In this document: positions 17,703 to 26,147 of the stretch, in pieces
How positions within the stretch are numbered: position 1 is the stretch's first letter
Layout of the letters: every line of letters begins with the position of its first letter
Assembly (NCBI RefSeq): GCF_949282365.1
Contig: NZ_CASDOY010000002.1
Coordinates: 1 to 64,000, forward strand
Length of the DNA: 64,000 bases
Reading direction: 5' to 3'
DNA from: an uncultured Desulfovibrio sp.
Lineage (GTDB): Bacteria; Desulfobacterota; Desulfovibrionia; Desulfovibrionales; Desulfovibrionaceae
Position numbers and translations under genes: made by a program
Notes under the pieces: model-generated
Seen by the model: the letters and a program-made list of their open reading frames with translations, nothing else
Told to the model about the DNA's origin: nothing
The model's database searches: none

Positions 17703-18340
17703 GGGGATCTCTCCGGTACGGGTCTGCTGCTTCCAGTGTAGCCGAAAGCGGCCGCGGAGAGAAGCCCGTACCGGGCGGGAGAGCCGCCCCGTGACCGCAA
17801 GGAACGGCATGGGCGGTCACAGGGCGCGGGTCGGTGAGCGGGGCGCCCGGGAAGCTGACGCCACCGGGTCCCGGCGCCTTTGCCGGGCTTCCCGGAGCGG
17901 CAGGTCCATGGACAGTCCGCCGGCAGCCCCGCCCACGATGCGATATCCCGGAAAGGCGGCCGCCACCAGCGGCAGGCCGTTCCCGGGGAAGGACATCCCC
18001 GCGCGTGCGGGCAGTTGGTTGATGGTGACGTGACTTCGACACCACGATGAAGAAATGCCCCGCGTGTGCAGGCAGTCGGCGCACGTCGCCGTTGCAGGCG
18101 CAATACGGCCCCTGCGGTGCGGGCCGGGCCGCGTCGATCCTGCCGTGCGCCGATGCGTGGCCGCCACGGCCTCCCGGCGCTTCGCGAAGGCGCCATAAGG
18201 GGCGGCAGGGCGCTGGCGGCACAGGATCGCGGACGATCTTTCCATCACGACACGACGGCGCGGCCTTCGGCAGCCGGGAGCTGCCTTCCGTCGGCGAGCG
18301 CTTCCGGGGCCGCGACCGGAACCGCTGAAGGAGCATGACC
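17703..18340. other. gene-free divergent region between AraC regulator and cupin
   Basis: 638 bp without a supported gene. It must hold the promoters of both divergent genes, but no clear -35/-10 pair was identified. It contains the two-copy CRISPR-like repeat at 17993-18078. Confidence 0.5.
17993..18078. repeat. two degenerate repeats with type I-E CRISPR geometry
   Basis: ATCCCCGCGCGTGCGGGCAG at 17995 and ATGCCCCGCGTGTGCAGGCAG at 18055 share 19 of 22 positions from CCCC onward. The CCCC anchors are 61 bp apart, the exact period of a 28-bp repeat plus a 33-bp spacer. CATCCCCGCGCGTGCGGG matches the core of common type I-E repeats (known from the family, recalled and not searched). No further copies and no cas genes are visible. 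Confidence 0.45.
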
Positions 18341-18751
18341 ATGCAGGAAGAACAGAGGGGCCCCTTTGCCCGGGGCGAGGCCAATACGGCCTATGCGCGC
18401 TATTTCGTGGGCAACAGTTATCTGAACATGCTGTCCACGCAGGGGGTGGTCATCGGCAATGTGACGTTCGAGCCGGGCTGCCGCAACAACTGGCACATCC
18501 ACCACGCGGCCCGGGGCGGCGGGCAGATATTGCTCTGTACGGCCGGGCGCGGCTGGTATCAGGAATGGGGCCGGCCCGCGCGTGAGCTGCATGCCGGCGA
18601 CGTGATCCACATCCCCGCCGGGGTCAGACACTGGCACGGCGCGGCCAGGGACAGCTGGTTCGTCCATCTGGCGGTGGAGGTCCCGGGCGAGGAAGCCCGC
18701 ACCCAGTGGCTGGAAGCCGTCAGCGACGAGGATTACGCCCGCCTGCCCTAG
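18341..18751 (+). CDS. cupin domain protein
   Basis: A 136-aa single-domain cupin. The first motif is seen in WHIHHAARGGGQILLCTAGRG and the second in GDVIHIPAGVRHWHG, supplying the His residues expected to bind a metal. Such small cupins often accompany CMD-family proteins. Of two possible ATGs, that at 18341 is placed seven bases after AAGGAG, whereas 18335 overlaps it. It is transcribed divergently from the AraC regulator. The enzymatic role is unknown. Confidence 0.8.
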   Translation: MQEEQRGPFARGEANTAYARYFVGNSYLNMLSTQGVVIGNVTFEPGCRNNWHIHHAARGGGQILLCTAGRGWYQEWGRPARELHAGDVIHIPAGVRHWHGAARDSWFVHLAVEVPGEEARTQWLEAVSDEDYARLP

Positions 18752-19025
18752 ACGTGCGGGAGAGGAGCGCGCCATTCCCCGCCTGTGCGGGGCGCGTCCC
18801 CTCCGTGAGGCCCCTCCCGCTGCGGGTGGTCCGCAGCAGGGGGGTGCCGGACGGAGGGCCGCTTCGGAAAGGGGCGGCCGGAAAGCCTCCCCGCAGGCAG
18901 GCTGGCCGGAGGACAGACCGTCGTGCTGGCGGGGCTCGCCATGGTCGCGACAGGCCGCCGTGCGGGCGCCCGGACAGCGGCGATGCGGTGCCCGTTCCTG
19001 TCAGGTGCCCGCATGCCTGCCCGTG
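18752..19025. other. gene-free stretch between cupin and porin terminator
   Basis: No supported gene or clear signal; GC-rich frames only. Confidence 0.4.
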
Positions 19026-19063
19026 AAAAAGGCCGCCGCTGTTCCTGCAAAAACAGCGGCGGC
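19026..19063 (-). terminator. intrinsic terminator of the porin gene
   Basis: On the minus strand a 12-bp stem (GCCGCCGCTGTT with AACAGCGGCGGC, 8-nt loop) is followed by a C-T5 tail. Confidence 0.85.
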
Positions 19064-19131
19064 GGGGTGCGCGCGGGAAGGAGAAGCACGCGCAAGGGAT
19101 GTTGTGGCGGAGGGGAGCCGCCAGCGGAGGA

Positions 19132-20652
19132 CTAGAAGGTGTAGGCGAAGATCAGCTGGGCTTTCCAGGCATCCTGTTTGGACCAGTTGCGGTCAGCCAC
19201 ATAGCTCTTGTCCCAGGTGTCCCGGTCCATCATGTTGATGATGTAGCCGAGCTCGAGGTTGGCTTCCAGGTTCTCGTAGATCTGCCAGGAGTTGACCAGG
19301 TTGAATTCCAGCAGGCCGTCCCTGGTGGTCAGGTAGGGGCCGTCCTGGGCGGCGGTGGTATCGTCCCAGGCTGTGGCGGAACCCAGGTACTTGACCATGG
19401 ACGGGCTGTTGGTGCCGCCCCAGTAGGCCACGCGGAAGGTGTGCTTGAGGTCTTCCACGAAGCTCACGTCGGCGATCTGCAGGCCCACGCCCCAGGTGCC
19501 GGCATAGGTCAGGTTGTTGTCGTAGAAGTTGTAGCCCGTGCCCCAGGCCAGGTTGCCGTCGCCCATGAAGGAGGTGAAGTTGCCCGCGCCGGCGATGGAG
19601 GGCAGGCGCTCGGAGCCGTTCTTGACGTTGCCGTCATCGCCCGAGGCGTACCAGCCGAAGATGCCGGGGGTGCCCCAGTCCATCTTGTATTCGATCAGGG
19701 CTTTGACCAGCCAGCCCTCGCGCTTGCTGTTGCCGCGCACCCAGTTCGTGTCGCGCTTGAGCACGTCGTAGCGGCCCATGGCTTCCACATAGCCGTAATT
19801 GATGTCGAACTCGATATTCAGGGGATCGAAGGCCGTGATGGCCACGGGCAGGCCGGCCCAGAACATGGAACCGTAGGCCTTGCCGGTATCACCGAGGGCC
19901 AGGCCGTTCATGCCGGGCAGGTAGCCGGGCAGGGTCACGTCCAGCGCGCCGTCGGCAGTCTCCACGCCGCCTTCATTGAAGCGGGTGTTCTTGCCCTGCA
20001 TGCCGTACATGGCCCAGGGGGTCAGCTCCACGCCGTCGAACTTCAGGGGCAGCATGAGGGCGAAGAGGTCCATGTTGTCCAGATAGTCGTTGTGGCCATT
20101 GCCGTAGGGAGTGCCGTCAGCTTTGGCGCCATTGTAGTTGTCATTGAGCGGGCGCATCCAGAGGGCGGTCAGACCCACGTTCTCGTTGAACTGGTAGCTG
20201 GCCACCACGGCCGCGGCGTCGCCGTCCATGATGGCCGAGCCGCCGGCCACGTTGGGCAGGGCCACGGCCTGCAGGCCCATACGGAGCTTGAGGTCGGTAT
20301 TGGGCACCATCCAGTCGATGTAGGCGTTCTTGAGCTTCACGATCTGGCCGTCGGCGCCCAGGGCCGCGCCTTCACCGGCATTGCCCCAGGGCTGGTCGCC
20401 GATTTCAAAAAAGACCGTGCCGGACAGGGCTTCGGAAGCCACGGCATCCAGCTGCAGACGCACACGCTGGCCGGCGCTGAAGGTGTCTTCATGATGACGT
20501 TTGTGGTCGTTGACATCCTTGATGAGGCTGCCGTCACCGACGCCGAAGCCCACCAGCCATTCCCCGGAGGCCTTGAAGTCGATGGCCCTGGCGCCTGTGG
20601 CCGCTCCGAAGAGCATACCGGCCGCCAGCATGAGGGTAAGAATTTTTTTCAT
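19132..20652 (-). CDS. outer membrane homotrimeric porin
   Basis: A 506-aa beta-barrel protein with a signal peptide cleaved near residue 23 (GARA-IDFKASG) and a C-terminus ending in aromatic FAYTF, the usual signal for outer-membrane insertion. Alternating amphipathic strands (LRMGLQAVALP, FRVAYWGG, LEANLELGYIINM) and overall length match the major porins of Desulfovibrio, which let small solutes cross the outer membrane. AAGAAGG precedes the ATG. The Cys-cluster gene ends 41 bp upstream on the same strand with no terminator between them, so the two may share the Fur-box promoter at 21.2 kb. If so, this porin would respond to iron. Confidence 0.9.
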   Translation of the reverse strand: MKKILTLMLAAGMLFGAATGARAIDFKASGEWLVGFGVGDGSLIKDVNDHKRHHEDTFSAGQRVRLQLDAVASEALSGTVFFEIGDQPWGNAGEGAALGADGQIVKLKNAYIDWMVPNTDLKLRMGLQAVALPNVAGGSAIMDGDAAAVVASYQFNENVGLTALWMRPLNDNYNGAKADGTPYGNGHNDYLDNMDLFALMLPLKFDGVELTPWAMYGMQGKNTRFNEGGVETADGALDVTLPGYLPGMNGLALGDTGKAYGSMFWAGLPVAITAFDPLNIEFDINYGYVEAMGRYDVLKRDTNWVRGNSKREGWLVKALIEYKMDWGTPGIFGWYASGDDGNVKNGSERLPSIAGAGNFTSFMGDGNLAWGTGYNFYDNNLTYAGTWGVGLQIADVSFVEDLKHTFRVAYWGGTNSPSMVKYLGSATAWDDTTAAQDGPYLTTRDGLLEFNLVNSWQIYENLEANLELGYIINMMDRDTWDKSYVADRNWSKQDAWKAQLIFAYTF

Positions 20653-20693
20653 GACCTTCTTCCTTCTTCCTTACTGTTAGAGGTTCACATCCA

Positions 20694-21131
20694 TCAGGCG
20701 ACGGCGGCGCCCCCCGACGCCGTGCCCGTCGCCCGGGCCGTAGCCCGCGCCTTGGCGCGGGCTTTTTTATCCTTGCAACGGCAGTTGGGGCAGGTGCCCG
20801 AGCAGACATGCTTCGCCTTTTCAGGAACGATGAGGACCTTGTTGCCGCTCGACGCCAGCTCGAAGCCGCGGGAGCCTTTGTAATGGATGCGCTGCGGTGC
20901 GATGGCGGGCAGGGACGCGCCGCGCAGGGCCGTCACGGCCGCGGGCTGGATATGGGTCACCCGGCGCACGTCGATGAAGAACTTGTTGCAGTCGGCGCTG
21001 TGGCAGCGCATGAGGTTCAGGATGGCACGGGCCTGTTCCAGATCCAGATCCTCACCGGCGGCGATGTGCAGGTTGTCGGCGCTGCGGCGGAAGGCGATCC
21101 GGGCCCGGGGATGGGATTCCATGGTCGGCAT
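20694..21131 (-). CDS. hypothetical protein with STAS-like core and C-terminal Cys cluster
   Basis: A 145-aa soluble protein. Residues 15-95 alternate strands and helices in a STAS-like way (NKFFIDVRRVTHIQPAAVTAL). A cysteine cluster CSGTCPNCRC follows at about 110-119, suited to binding a metal, and the last 25 residues are Lys/Ala/Arg-rich. CAGGAG lies before the ATG at 21131; the frame upstream is open but contains the promoter. A Fur-box-like palindrome and a TTGACA element lie 57-84 bp upstream, and the porin gene follows at 41 bp. An iron-related role is inferred only from these signals; the STAS resemblance is by eye and uncertain. Confidence 0.7.
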   Translation of the reverse strand: MPTMESHPRARIAFRRSADNLHIAAGEDLDLEQARAILNLMRCHSADCNKFFIDVRRVTHIQPAAVTALRGASLPAIAPQRIHYKGSRGFELASSGNKVLIVPEKAKHVCSGTCPNCRCKDKKARAKARATARATGTASGGAAVA

Positions 21132-21164
21132 AGTGGCTCCTGTGAAGATGTTTTTGTTGGAGCC

Positions 21165-21193
21165 AACATGGCATAATTGAAAACAGATGTCAA
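21165..21193 (-). promoter_or_regulatory. promoter candidate for the Cys-cluster protein/porin pair
   Basis: A perfect -35 TTGACA on the minus strand (21188-21193) is 17 bp from CATGTT, a poor -10. The Fur-box-like site lies six bases upstream of the -35. Confidence 0.4.
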
Positions 21194-21198
21194 TGAAA

Positions 21199-21215
21199 TT
21201 GAAAATTGTTTTCAT
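21199..21215. promoter_or_regulatory. Fur-box-like palindrome
   Basis: TTGAAAATTGTTTTCAT departs at one position from the Desulfovibrio Fur motif that I recall as WTGAAAATNATTTTCAW. It sits in a strikingly AT-rich patch within GC-rich DNA, directly upstream of the TTGACA element. Confidence 0.6.
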
Positions 21216-21425
21216 AATATCGTATGCAGTGCATGGCGTGCGGACAGGACATGGCCGCCGTGACATGCATAACATAGTGCTTTTACAGAAAGTTTGACGC
21301 TGCGAATCGCAGGGTGCCCGCGACACGCGTCGCCATGCGTGGACGGCTGACCTGCACCGAAGATCCGTATGAAGCGCCAGACCGATGCCCCGAAGCCAGG
21401 CTGCGGGCACCTGCGGACCGGGATC

Positions 21426-21491
21426 GCCGGAAGATGCCGCTGGCAAGGCGGCATCTTCCGGCAGGTCTTCCCCGACTGCCGGGGAGAAGAC
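21426..21491. repeat. two adjacent long hairpins
   Basis: A perfect 15-bp inverted repeat (GCCGGAAGATGCCGC with GCGGCATCTTCCGGC, 21426-21440 and 21448-21462) is followed by a second one (GTCTTC...GAAGAC with CCCG/CGGG inside, about 21465-21491). Neither has a T-tract. They lie in the 547-bp gene-free region before the DMT transporter gene. Confidence 0.5.
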
Positions 21492-21678
21492 AGGGGCGCA
21501 TGCATCGTGTTATTTTTGATAAAAACGTGTTACACATTTCTAGCTGTCCCGCGCCGTCCTGTCAAGGGGGAAACCTGAAAAACGGCGTGCCGGGCTCCTG
21601 GCCTGCGGGAGCCTCGAAAATTGTTCCGCTTTGCGCTATGGTGCGCCCCGGGAAGGCCCCAGGCCCCCGGAGATCGTC

Positions 21679-22683
21679 ATGACTACCGCCACACACCGCT
21701 CCTTCGCCCTGCTGGCCCTGACGGCCGCCCTGTGGGGCGCGCAGCCCCTGCTGGTCAAGATCACCATGCGCGAGCTGGATCCCACCACCATGACCGCACT
21801 GCGCTATCTGCTCATGAGCGTCACCTTCTTCGTGCTCATGCGCTGGCGCGGTCTGCCCCTGCTGCCGCCGCCGCGCCTGCTGCCGGCCCTGCTGTTCATG
21901 GGCATGACCGGCGTGGCGCTCAACAATATCGCCCAGTTCACCGGCCTGCAGCTCTCCACCGTGAGCAATGCCACGCTCATCGCCACCACCACGCCGGCCG
22001 TGACGGCCCTGGTGGCCCTGATCTTCCTGCGCGAACGCCTGCTGCCCATCGAAGGGCTGGGCATCCTGCTGTCCGTGGCCGGGGCGCTTTTCCTCGTCAG
22101 CAAGGGACGGCTGGAGGTGCTGCTGCACATCTCCTTCAATACGGGGGATGTGCTCTTCTTCATCGCCCAGCTGGGCTGGGCCGTCTATTCCCTGACAGGC
22201 TTCCGCGTCATGCGCCACCTGCCGCCCCTGACGACCACGGCCTGGGCGGGGCTGTTCGGCACGCTGGCGACCTTCGGCTACGCCGTGCTGACCGGGCAGC
22301 TGCATGTGCACGCCGTGAGCGGCACCACCCTGGCCTGCATGGTCTACATCATCTGGATCGGCGGGGTCTGCGCCATGGTCCTCTGGAACATGGGCGTCAA
22401 GATCGTGGGTGCGGGCCAGGCGGCCATCTTCCTCAATATCATGCCGCTGGTGGGCGTGGGACTGGGAGTGGGCGTGCTGGGTGAGGAATTCGCCCTGCGC
22501 GAGGCCTTTGGCGCTGTGGGCATCCTGGGCGGCGTCTATATCCTGACGCACAGCCGCCAGATCATGCGGCGCATGGATCAGCGCCTGATCCGGCGCGCCC
22601 GCGAGCTGGCCGCCCGGCACCAGGCCGCGACCAGCGAGGCCCGTCAGGCGGAAGAAACGCCGACGGCCCGGAAAAAGGGGTGA
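21679..22683 (+). CDS. DMT family transporter (EamA type)
   Basis: A 334-aa inner-membrane protein with two EamA repeats of five hydrophobic segments each, residues 5-140 and 155-290. Signatures are ALWGAQPLLVKI at the start of the first repeat, and the conserved end-of-repeat pattern NATLIATTTPAVTALVALIFLRERL with its counterpart GQAAIFLNIMPLVGVGLGV before GEEF. The tail of about 45 residues is basic and polar. The family exports or imports small metabolites; the substrate cannot be told from sequence. CGGAGA lies before the ATG at 21679. The next gene starts 21 bp downstream. Confidence 0.85.
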   Translation: MTTATHRSFALLALTAALWGAQPLLVKITMRELDPTTMTALRYLLMSVTFFVLMRWRGLPLLPPPRLLPALLFMGMTGVALNNIAQFTGLQLSTVSNATLIATTTPAVTALVALIFLRERLLPIEGLGILLSVAGALFLVSKGRLEVLLHISFNTGDVLFFIAQLGWAVYSLTGFRVMRHLPPLTTTAWAGLFGTLATFGYAVLTGQLHVHAVSGTTLACMVYIIWIGGVCAMVLWNMGVKIVGAGQAAIFLNIMPLVGVGLGVGVLGEEFALREAFGAVGILGGVYILTHSRQIMRRMDQRLIRRARELAARHQAATSEARQAEETPTARKKG

Positions 22684-22704
22684 CAGCCGCCCCCCGGCGC
22701 GCGT

Positions 22705-24354
22705 ATGCTCTTGCTTATGAAAGGCATTGATATCGGGAAGTTCCGCAGGGCTGACCTGCTGCTGGCCCTGCTGGCCGCCCTGTTCTGCTGGTGCTCCCTG
22801 CAGGGCACGCTGCAGCTCAATCCCCGGGGCATCGGCATGGACAGCGACCTGCAGAACTACGCGCAGATCCTGGAAGTGGCGAAAGCCCCTGCGGATTTTG
22901 CCGCAGATCCCGTGGCCGCCTTCTTCCCGCTGGATCCGGGCGTGCCCAATCTGCTGACCACCCTGGCCGGGTGTTTCCCCGCCTCCGACGGCAGCGCGGT
23001 CAGCATGCTGCGCATCGGGGCGCTGGGGGTCTTCCTGCATTTCCTCGCCTATTACGTCCTGGGGCGCTGGCTGTTCCGCAGCCCGTCCCTGGCGGCCCTG
23101 CTCTCGCTCCTGATGAGCGTCGCCGTGCACTGGGCCTTCGGCACCTTCTGGGGCAGCATGCGCTCTGATCCGGTGCCGCGCATCTTTTATGCCGATCTCT
23201 GGCCCTTTCTGCTGATGCTGGCCTGCACGGCCGTCAAAAAGCCTGTCCTGCAGCCGCTGGTGCTGCTGCTGGGGGGCTGCGCCATGCTGGTGCATACCGT
23301 CAGTGCCCTGATGGGCGGGGCCATGTTCTTCATGGGCTTTTTCCTGTGCCGTCAGGGCAGGAGTCTGTGGCGCCATGCGGGCCTGAGCGCGCTGAACCTG
23401 GTCTGCTTCGCCGTGCCTGTGGCGCTCTATGCGCTATTTTTCCTGTCGGACACACCGGCTCCGCCGGCCGGGCATGCAGCCCTTTTCGCCGACGTGCGCG
23501 CCCTGCGTTTCAGCCGTGACTGGCACGATGTCTGGCAGAGCCTGGGCGGCATCCTGGCCTATTATACCTTCCCGGTGCCCCTGTTCCCGGCGGCGGCTCT
23601 GGCGGGGCTGGTCCTGTTCCGGCAATGGCGGCGGACGGAAGGTCCGCTGCGCTCCCTGCTGCGGCTCATGCCGGGCATGCTGCTGGGCATCGCGGGCGGC
23701 TGCCTGCTGTGCGCGCTGGAAATGGAACTGGCCCGCCGGCTGGGACGGCAGAACCTGAGCCAGGAGGTCCTGCGCGGCACCCGCTTCCTCGTGCCGCTGG
23801 CCTGGCTGCTGCTGACGGCGGCCCTGTCCCTGTACTGGCACAAGCTGTCCGCGCCGCTGCGCGGGGGGCTGGTCGTCCTGCTGGTATTGGCCCTGCTGGG
23901 CGCGGGGCAGGGCAAGCAGGTGGTGGCGGCCCGCCACGCGCTGGCGCAGGCCTCCGGCTGGAGCTGGCTGGATACCGCCGAGGCGCGCCGGATCGGGGCC
24001 CAGGCCCTGAAGCAGCAGGAGGCCCTGCTGGCCCTGCAGGAACATGCGGCGGCAGGGGAGCTGCTGTTTTGTGACAGGGACTGCATGGCGGCGCGCTATG
24101 TGGCCCATGTGCCCGTGCTGCCCCTGCACAAGGACGGGAACATCATCTATTATGCCGGGGACCCGGTCCTGGCCGGACGCTGGCTGCGCATGCAGCGGCG
24201 CATGGCCGGCGGGGAGGACGGCTATGTGGACGTCTGGCTCCGGGAAGAGGCCCCCCTGCTGCTGACCCGGCATGTGGAGCACAGACAGCAGCTTTTGCGC
24301 TGCGGCAGCCTGCTGTTCGAAAACGGGGACTGGCTGCTGCTGCGCCGCCATTGA
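22705..24354 (+). CDS. polytopic membrane protein, GT-C-like, hypothetical
   Basis: A 549-aa protein with about ten hydrophobic segments (residues 17-400) and a soluble C-terminal domain of about 130 residues. The first periplasmic loop contains acidic residues (GIGMDSDLQNYAQI), a layout seen in lipid-linked-sugar glycosyltransferases of the GT-C fold. No family signature is certain. The start is unclear: neither the ATG at 22705 nor the one at 22717 has a Shine-Dalgarno sequence. It follows the DMT transporter by 21 bp and precedes a GT2 glycosyltransferase and GtrA, which supports a role in building a membrane-linked glycan; this is inference. Confidence 0.65.
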   Translation: MLLLMKGIDIGKFRRADLLLALLAALFCWCSLQGTLQLNPRGIGMDSDLQNYAQILEVAKAPADFAADPVAAFFPLDPGVPNLLTTLAGCFPASDGSAVSMLRIGALGVFLHFLAYYVLGRWLFRSPSLAALLSLLMSVAVHWAFGTFWGSMRSDPVPRIFYADLWPFLLMLACTAVKKPVLQPLVLLLGGCAMLVHTVSALMGGAMFFMGFFLCRQGRSLWRHAGLSALNLVCFAVPVALYALFFLSDTPAPPAGHAALFADVRALRFSRDWHDVWQSLGGILAYYTFPVPLFPAAALAGLVLFRQWRRTEGPLRSLLRLMPGMLLGIAGGCLLCALEMELARRLGRQNLSQEVLRGTRFLVPLAWLLLTAALSLYWHKLSAPLRGGLVVLLVLALLGAGQGKQVVAARHALAQASGWSWLDTAEARRIGAQALKQQEALLALQEHAAAGELLFCDRDCMAARYVAHVPVLPLHKDGNIIYYAGDPVLAGRWLRMQRRMAGGEDGYVDVWLREEAPLLLTRHVEHRQQLLRCGSLLFENGDWLLLRRH

Positions 24355-24427
24355 CGGAAAGGACACGATCTTCTGAAAGGACGCGGGCGGTATCGCTCCG
24401 GTCAATGATCTGTGAGGAGAAGCTGGA

Positions 24428-25573
24428 ATGAGTTGTGAATTGACGATTCTGATGCCATGTCTGAACGAGTCGGAGACCCTGGCGACGTGCATCATGAAAG
24501 CCCAGGGCTATCTTGAGCGGGCGGGGATCGACGGCGAGGTCCTCATCGCGGATAACGGCAGTACCGACGGCTCCCAGGAGATCGCCAGACAGCTTGGCGC
24601 CCGCGTGGTGGACGTGCCGGAAAAAGGCTATGGCGCGGCACTGCTTGGCGGGATCGCCGCGGCGCAGGGGAAATACATCATCATGGGCGATGCCGATGAC
24701 AGCTATGATTTCTCGAATCTGCAGTTGTTCCTCGACAAGCTGCGGCAGGGCATGGATCTGGTCATGGGCAACCGCTTCAAGGGGGGGATCGCTCCCGGGG
24801 CCATGCCGCCCTTGCACAAGTATCTCGGCAACCCTGTCCTGAGCTGGATAGGACGCCTGTTTTTCCATATCACGATAGGTGATTTCCACTGCGGGCTGCG
24901 CGGCTTCAACACGGAGGCCATCCGCCGTTGCCATCTGAAAACGTCGGGCATGGAATTCGCTTCTGAAATGGTGGTCAAGGCTTCCCTGTACGGACTGAGC
25001 ATGGCTGAAGTGCCGACGACCCTGGCCAAGGACGGTCGCAGCCGCCCGCCCCATCTGCGCACATGGCGCGACGGGTGGCGGCATCTGTGCTTCCTGCTGA
25101 CCTATGCTCCCCACTGGCTCTATGTTTATCCCGCCCTGGCGCTCATGGGCATCGGTCTCCTCGGCTGCCTCTGCCTGCTGCCCGGGCCTCTGTCCCTGGG
25201 GGGGATCACGCTGGCCACCAAGGCATTCATGACGTTCTGCATGTTCCTGTTGCTGGGGATGCAGATCATGGGGCTGGGGATCGTCGCTGCGGGGCTCGCG
25301 GGCGTCAACTTGCCTGACAGGCGGATGAGCCTGCTGGGGAGGCTGGCTTCGCGGGATCGGCTTGCCCTGATAGCGCTGCTCTTTCTGGGCTTGTTCGCGC
25401 TGACGTATGGCTCATGCTTCTATGCCTGGTCCTGTGTGGGCTATGGCGACATGTCGTCAGCCTTTGTGGACAATCTTGTCATCCTGTCCATCCTGTTCGC
25501 CGCCATGGCCGTTTTCTCGTTCATGCTGGCCTTCATCACCGCGGTCTGCAAGGAGTTCGTGCTGAAAAACTAG
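24428..25573 (+). CDS. family 2 glycosyltransferase, polyprenyl-phosphate type
   Basis: A 381-aa protein. The N-terminal GT-A domain (residues 1-225) has the nucleotide-binding start LTILMPCLNES, ADNGSTDGS, and the DxD-type metal site MGDADDSYDF. This group moves a sugar onto polyprenyl phosphate (DPM1/GtrB/ArnC relatives). Four to five hydrophobic segments follow (about 230-375), anchoring the enzyme in the inner membrane. GAGGAG precedes the ATG by eight bases. Its last codon overlaps the end of the convergent gtrA-like gene: a shared CTAG provides both stops. The pairing of a GT2 enzyme with GtrA matches known O-antigen or lipid glucosylation modules. Confidence 0.85.
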   Translation: MSCELTILMPCLNESETLATCIMKAQGYLERAGIDGEVLIADNGSTDGSQEIARQLGARVVDVPEKGYGAALLGGIAAAQGKYIIMGDADDSYDFSNLQLFLDKLRQGMDLVMGNRFKGGIAPGAMPPLHKYLGNPVLSWIGRLFFHITIGDFHCGLRGFNTEAIRRCHLKTSGMEFASEMVVKASLYGLSMAEVPTTLAKDGRSRPPHLRTWRDGWRHLCFLLTYAPHWLYVYPALALMGIGLLGCLCLLPGPLSLGGITLATKAFMTFCMFLLLGMQIMGLGIVAAGLAGVNLPDRRMSLLGRLASRDRLALIALLFLGLFALTYGSCFYAWSCVGYGDMSSAFVDNLVILSILFAAMAVFSFMLAFITAVCKEFVLKN

Positions 25574-25962
25574 CCGAGTCGCCCGGTGAGGGCCATGCGC
25601 TTCATGACGTAGTTCCAGACCATGACGACGCCTGTGGCCACGATCTTGGCCAGCATGTAGTGCAGGGCCAGCTTGTCCACCAGCAGCCACATGCAGAGCT
25701 GGTTGATGCCCAGACCGGCCAGGCTGGAGCCCACGAAGACCAGCTGCCGGGCGAAACTGCGCGCCGCCCGGCGGAAGACGAAGAACACGCACAGATAGTA
25801 ATTGACGATGACGGCCACCGTGAAGGCCCAGGCGGAAGACCAGAGGTAGTGGACGCCCAGCACGTCGGTCAGCAGGAACAGCAGGCCGTAGTCCACCAGA
25901 AACGTCAGGCCGCCCACGATGCAGAAGCGGAAGAATTCCGCGCCGCGGCTGGCAAGGGACAT
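25570..25962 (-). CDS. GtrA family membrane protein
   Basis: A 130-aa protein with four hydrophobic segments and the GtrA signature FFRFCIVGGLTFLVDYG near the N-terminus, plus NYYLCVFFVFR after the second segment. GtrA proteins are thought to flip polyprenyl-phosphate sugars across the inner membrane. AAAGGAG precedes the ATG. It converges with the GT2 gene and shares its stop palindrome, so the presumed donor synthase and flippase are on opposite strands and cannot be one operon. Confidence 0.85.
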   Translation of the reverse strand: MSLASRGAEFFRFCIVGGLTFLVDYGLLFLLTDVLGVHYLWSSAWAFTVAVIVNYYLCVFFVFRRAARSFARQLVFVGSSLAGLGINQLCMWLLVDKLALHYMLAKIVATGVVMVWNYVMKRMALTGRLG

Positions 25963-26092
25963 GGGAACTCCTTTGGTTGGGGGTGCACAGGCTTACCCTG
26001 TTCCCCGGCGGAGCGCAAGCCGGGAGCCCGGGGCCGCAGCGTGGCGGGGAAGGGCGGCCCACGCCCGTGGTGGCCGTGCCGGTCAGGCGCGG

Positions 26093-26121
26093 TTGACGCT
26101 GCCAAAGCCCGTTGGTATGAC
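26093..26121 (+). promoter_or_regulatory. promoter for the MurG-like glycosyltransferase
   Basis: TTGACG (26093-26098), a 17-bp spacer and TATGAC (26116-26121) lie 26 bp upstream of the start codon at 26148. Confidence 0.55.
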
Positions 26122-26135
26122 TAACGATCATACCA
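26113..26135. promoter_or_regulatory. operator-like inverted repeat over the -10 box
   Basis: TGGTATGA and TCATACCA are perfect 8-bp arms around a 7-nt centre. They cover the -10 box and the predicted transcription start of the glycosyltransferase gene, the position where a repressor would block transcription. Confidence 0.5.
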
Positions 26136-26147
26136 CAGGGGGAGAAC

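Noticed and set aside
20743..20768. Strong plus-strand terminator shape (GCCCGCGCC/GGCGCGGGC plus T6)
   Set aside because: It lies within the coding sequence for the Lys/Ala/Arg tail of the Cys-cluster protein, and no plus-strand gene precedes it; likely a by-product of AAA, GCC and CGC codons.
19099..20883. 594-codon plus-strand frame over the porin
   Set aside because: Shadow of the porin gene, which has a signal peptide, C-terminal Phe and terminator.
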